The notes beneath the pieces were generated by a model. The model did no database searches and was not told the DNA's origin. It saw nothing but the letters and a program-made list of their open reading frames with translations. DNA of 30,212 bases, taken from contig BFEA01000163.1 in assembly GCA_003427395.1 (NCBI GenBank), positions 89,041 through 119,252 of the forward strand. Reading direction: 5' to 3'. A program made the position numbers and the translations under genes. This document shows positions 28,052 through 30,212 of the stretch, in pieces. Source of the stretch: Chara braunii (lineage: Eukaryota; Streptophyta; Charophyceae; Charales; Characeae). The stretch's first letter is position 1. Each line of letters starts with the position of its first letter.

Positions 28052-29240
28052 TTTCCCATCTCTAACCCAATTCTCTCAGACGTACTTAGTATTTCCTGAC
28101 CATTAATTCAAGGACTGCTAGCATCCTTTCCGTGAATGCCTGCAGGACAAGGTAGAAGACTTCGAAGTCGTCGTTGTCGTCGAAGTCCTCTATGCCCTCT
28201 AGGGTCTTTACTATCTCCCGGCGGTACCACCTGTGCCGTTGTGCGCTTCAAGTGTCATGAGGATTGCTCTGTCCACGATAACCCTCGCTAGCTCTCCCAC
28301 TTCCCTAACTTCCTTTTTCAGAAGCCTCTCAGTCTTACTCGGGGTTTCTCGCCGCGAACGAATCAAAATTCCTCCTTCAAACAGTGTCGTAGTTGAAACG
28401 AATCTAACTAGGTGTTCGTCTTCAACTCCTACCCAGAGTGCAGTTCCTCGTGGGTCTCTTTCAGTGCTCTCCGTGTGCACTCTGTTTCCTCGGTCACCCA
28501 TAGGCTATCTAGATGTTCCACTTGAATCACCACGTAGACCATCGACCCTTCTAGCTTTCAAACTACATTTAAAGAGTACTCGTCGTTACTAAACTGGCAT
28601 GTGCTCATTGCCTCTCACGATCCCGCCGTCTCATCACTGTCCTTTCTTTCCTCCTGCTCTGTACTTACAGACGATTCTCCTTGCTCCGACTATCGGTGGT
28701 CTCTCTCCTTCACCCTCTCAAGAAACTCAAATCTCCACTTCTTGATAAACTTTTTATCTTATCTAAAAACCCTCTCCAGTTCCTTTGTTTATGTCTCTAT
28801 TCTCCGTAACTTACTCTCGCTCTCACAAACTCCGTATGCTTAAATAGTTTGCGCCAACTCTTTGATTCGGATTAATACGGGTTCTGTAATTTGTTCACTC
28901 CCCTTATCGGCCCATCTTCCATTCTAACTCCTCCGCACATCCTGGATCGACGTCTTGCTCATATCCTAGCCCTAACCTCGGCTACCGTCTCGTCGAAGAA
29001 CAACTTTGCGCAAGTATCCTGCCGACCACACCATAATTCCATACGATACCTTTGTTTGAAAGGTCACACTGACAAGCACCCCCACTCGGTACTCTCGAAT
29101 AAACTCTCTAGCTCTTCGCAAGCACTCTAGCTCCGCCAAATCCTCCTTTATGTGCGCTCTGAACAGGACTGTCATCGTGAACCCCTCGTTAACCAGCTGC
29201 CTCCGCACGGTCGTTCTTGTAGACGATCGACCCGACATTC
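28052..29240 (-). pseudogene. Broken minus-strand coding remnants, unknown function
   Basis: Several short frames in one orientation have protein-like composition. 28080-28200 reads DNDDFEVFYLVLQAFTERML and LAVLELM. 28211-28501 is a 96-codon frame (VGVEDEHLVRFVSTTTLFEGG, KEVREVGELARVIVDRAIL). 28972-29238 is an 88-codon frame (LVNEGFTMTVLFRAHIKEDL, ECLRRAREFIREYRVGVLVSV). They look like pieces of one decayed protein or protein series upstream of the tandem modules. No domain is identified. Between 28502 and 28971 I see only short broken frames. Confidence 0.35.
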
Positions 29241-29277
29241 TTCGTCTAGTTACTCCCGTATAAAAGCCTCAACTCCT

Positions 29278-29652
29278 CTAGTCCGGCGTACTGTCCTCTA
29301 TACATCGTCGACAATATGCAATGAGATCGGTTGTCCTTAGGCAATCCACCCAGCAGGTCGCGTCGATTAGGTCTCTCACAGTCTCTTCATCGAAACGTCC
29401 CCACCGCACGCATTTGGCGAAGTAGGTCTCCTTAAATCGAGGCTCTGACCCCGATCTGAGAGCAAGTGTGTCGCCGACCGCCCTACTCAGGTTGTCGACT
29501 CCTCTATACACCTGATCTATCACAAATACGGGCAAGGTCCACCTTCTGCCCTCTATAGGGTAGAGCTCCGATTTAGGAGGTCCGAATGTTATGAGTACTA
29601 GGGTCTGGTTTGCCACCGAGCGGCTCAACTTTTGGCTTACGATCAACCTCAC
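29278..29652 (-). pseudogene. Open frame of unknown function, 124 codons
   Basis: Reads TLVLITFGPPKSELYPIEGR, WTLPVFVIDQVYRGVDNLSR and YFAKCVRWGRFDEETVRDLI, ending CRRCIEDSTPD. Its regular alternation of hydrophobic strands and charged helices suggests a former folded domain. There are several Cys residues but no zinc-finger spacing. It is the most upstream part of the minus-strand series that ends at the tandem modules. Function unknown. Confidence 0.4.
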
Positions 29653-29786
29653 TAGATCCTCATACCTCCACCACCTCCTACTGACACCGACAAGCGTTAA
29701 CCGTATCTCTACGTCCTGAGATCTATCGAATATAAGATGCCCTATGACCTCAATCTGCTGGCTATCACCGTCTACAGGCTATGTGA

Positions 29787-29876
29787 CACCCGCGGCCTAG
29801 GCCGCGGGCATTTCGGCCGCTGCGGCCGAGATTCTCGACCGCGGCCTCGGCCGATGAGGCCTAGTCCGCGGCCTGG
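29787..29876. repeat. GC-rich palindrome cluster
   Basis: Begins with the perfect 20-bp palindrome CCCGCGGCCTAGGCCGCGGG (29789-29808), followed by CGGCCGCTGCGGCCG and further GGCCGCGG/CCGCGGCC words in both orientations, ending with CCGCGGCCTGG. The contrast with the AT-rich sequence that follows resembles the motif-crowded ends of the inserts at 12495 and 23503. Confidence 0.8.
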
Positions 29877-30212
29877 TTTTTCAATATTTCCCCCCCCCCC
29901 CGTAAAAATACGTAAAAAAAGTATATATATATGGGGGTGTAGGGCTTGGAAAACCCTACACTCCTTTTTTTTTTTTTTGGAATCCGACTTTATTTAAGAT
30001 TTTTAAAAAATCAAAAACTAAAATCGATTTAAAAAATATATATATATTTGACGATACATATATATATACATTAAAAAAAAACAGGAATTTTTTTTTTCCA
30101 GATTTTATCATGAGATATATGGTCCCCGGGTCGACCTGTGTTTTTTTTTCAAAATGAATTTCTGTTTCTTGCAGGGAAATGAGGTGTTTAAAAAAAAATG
30201 CAAATGCAAAAA
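29877..30212. other. AT-rich tract with inverted repeat, possible insert interior
   Basis: Poly-C, poly-T, poly-A and TA runs with an 8-bp stem GTGTAGGG/CCCTACAC (29937-29944 and 29954-29961). The block TTTTAAAAAATCAAAAAC also appears near 12792-12809. It runs off the window edge, so if this is an insert its far end is not visible. Confidence 0.5.

Overview
The window looks like nuclear DNA from a large, repeat-rich eukaryotic genome. I see no intact host gene. Nearly everything recognisable is transposable-element sequence: three Ty3/gypsy-type LTR retrotransposon bodies on the minus strand, a fourth integrase fragment on the plus strand, three copies of a ~1.06 kb LTR-like repeat, non-autonomous inserts with inverted-repeat ends, three tRNA-like Pol III promoter modules and several microsatellites. 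The primer-binding sites match initiator-Met tRNA in the plant manner, and stop codons have arisen mainly by C-to-T/G-to-A change. Both suggest a streptophyte (green alga or plant). From the general look I would guess a charophyte alga such as Chara, but that is an impression, not a demonstration. A 106-base N gap lies at 12635-12740.

Layout. 1-1045: LTR-like repeat copy A, beginning in a (CT)n tract. 1202-9730: element 1 (E1, minus strand), readable as gag, CCHC knuckle, aspartic protease, a linker, reverse transcriptase, RNase H, a PHD finger, integrase with a GPY/F-type tail, then about 2 kb of extra coding sequence of unknown function. 9764-10074: plus-strand integrase fragment of another family. 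10075-16230: element 2 (E2, minus strand), a second copy of the E1 family. It is cut off inside RNase H and interrupted at 12495-14398 by an insert with terminal inverted repeats. 16257-16652: an open frame of unknown function. 17221-18282 and 20085-21152: LTR-like copies B and C in opposite orientations, flanking a 1.8 kb spacer with a (TG)n tract and the tRNA-like modules. 22242-26706: element 3 (E3, minus strand), a different Ty3/gypsy lineage that carries a 371 bp MITE-like insert with an 8-bp target duplication. 26730-29652: broken minus-strand coding sequence of unknown function, including a diverged tandem pair of about 140-residue modules. 29787-30212: a GC-rich palindrome cluster next to an AT-rich tract.

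How the parts work together. In an active E1-type element, Gag would form particles, protease would process Gag-Pol, RT/RNase H would copy the RNA from the tRNA-iMet primer, and integrase would insert the DNA. A PHD finger beside integrase could in principle bias insertion by reading histone tails. All three bodies are decayed by stops and frameshifts; in E2 the RT catalytic YMDD has become YMNN. The most notable finding is the PHD finger in the pol reading frame between RNase H and integrase, followed by the unexplained 3' coding region of E1 and the duplicated module at 27.1-28.0 kb.
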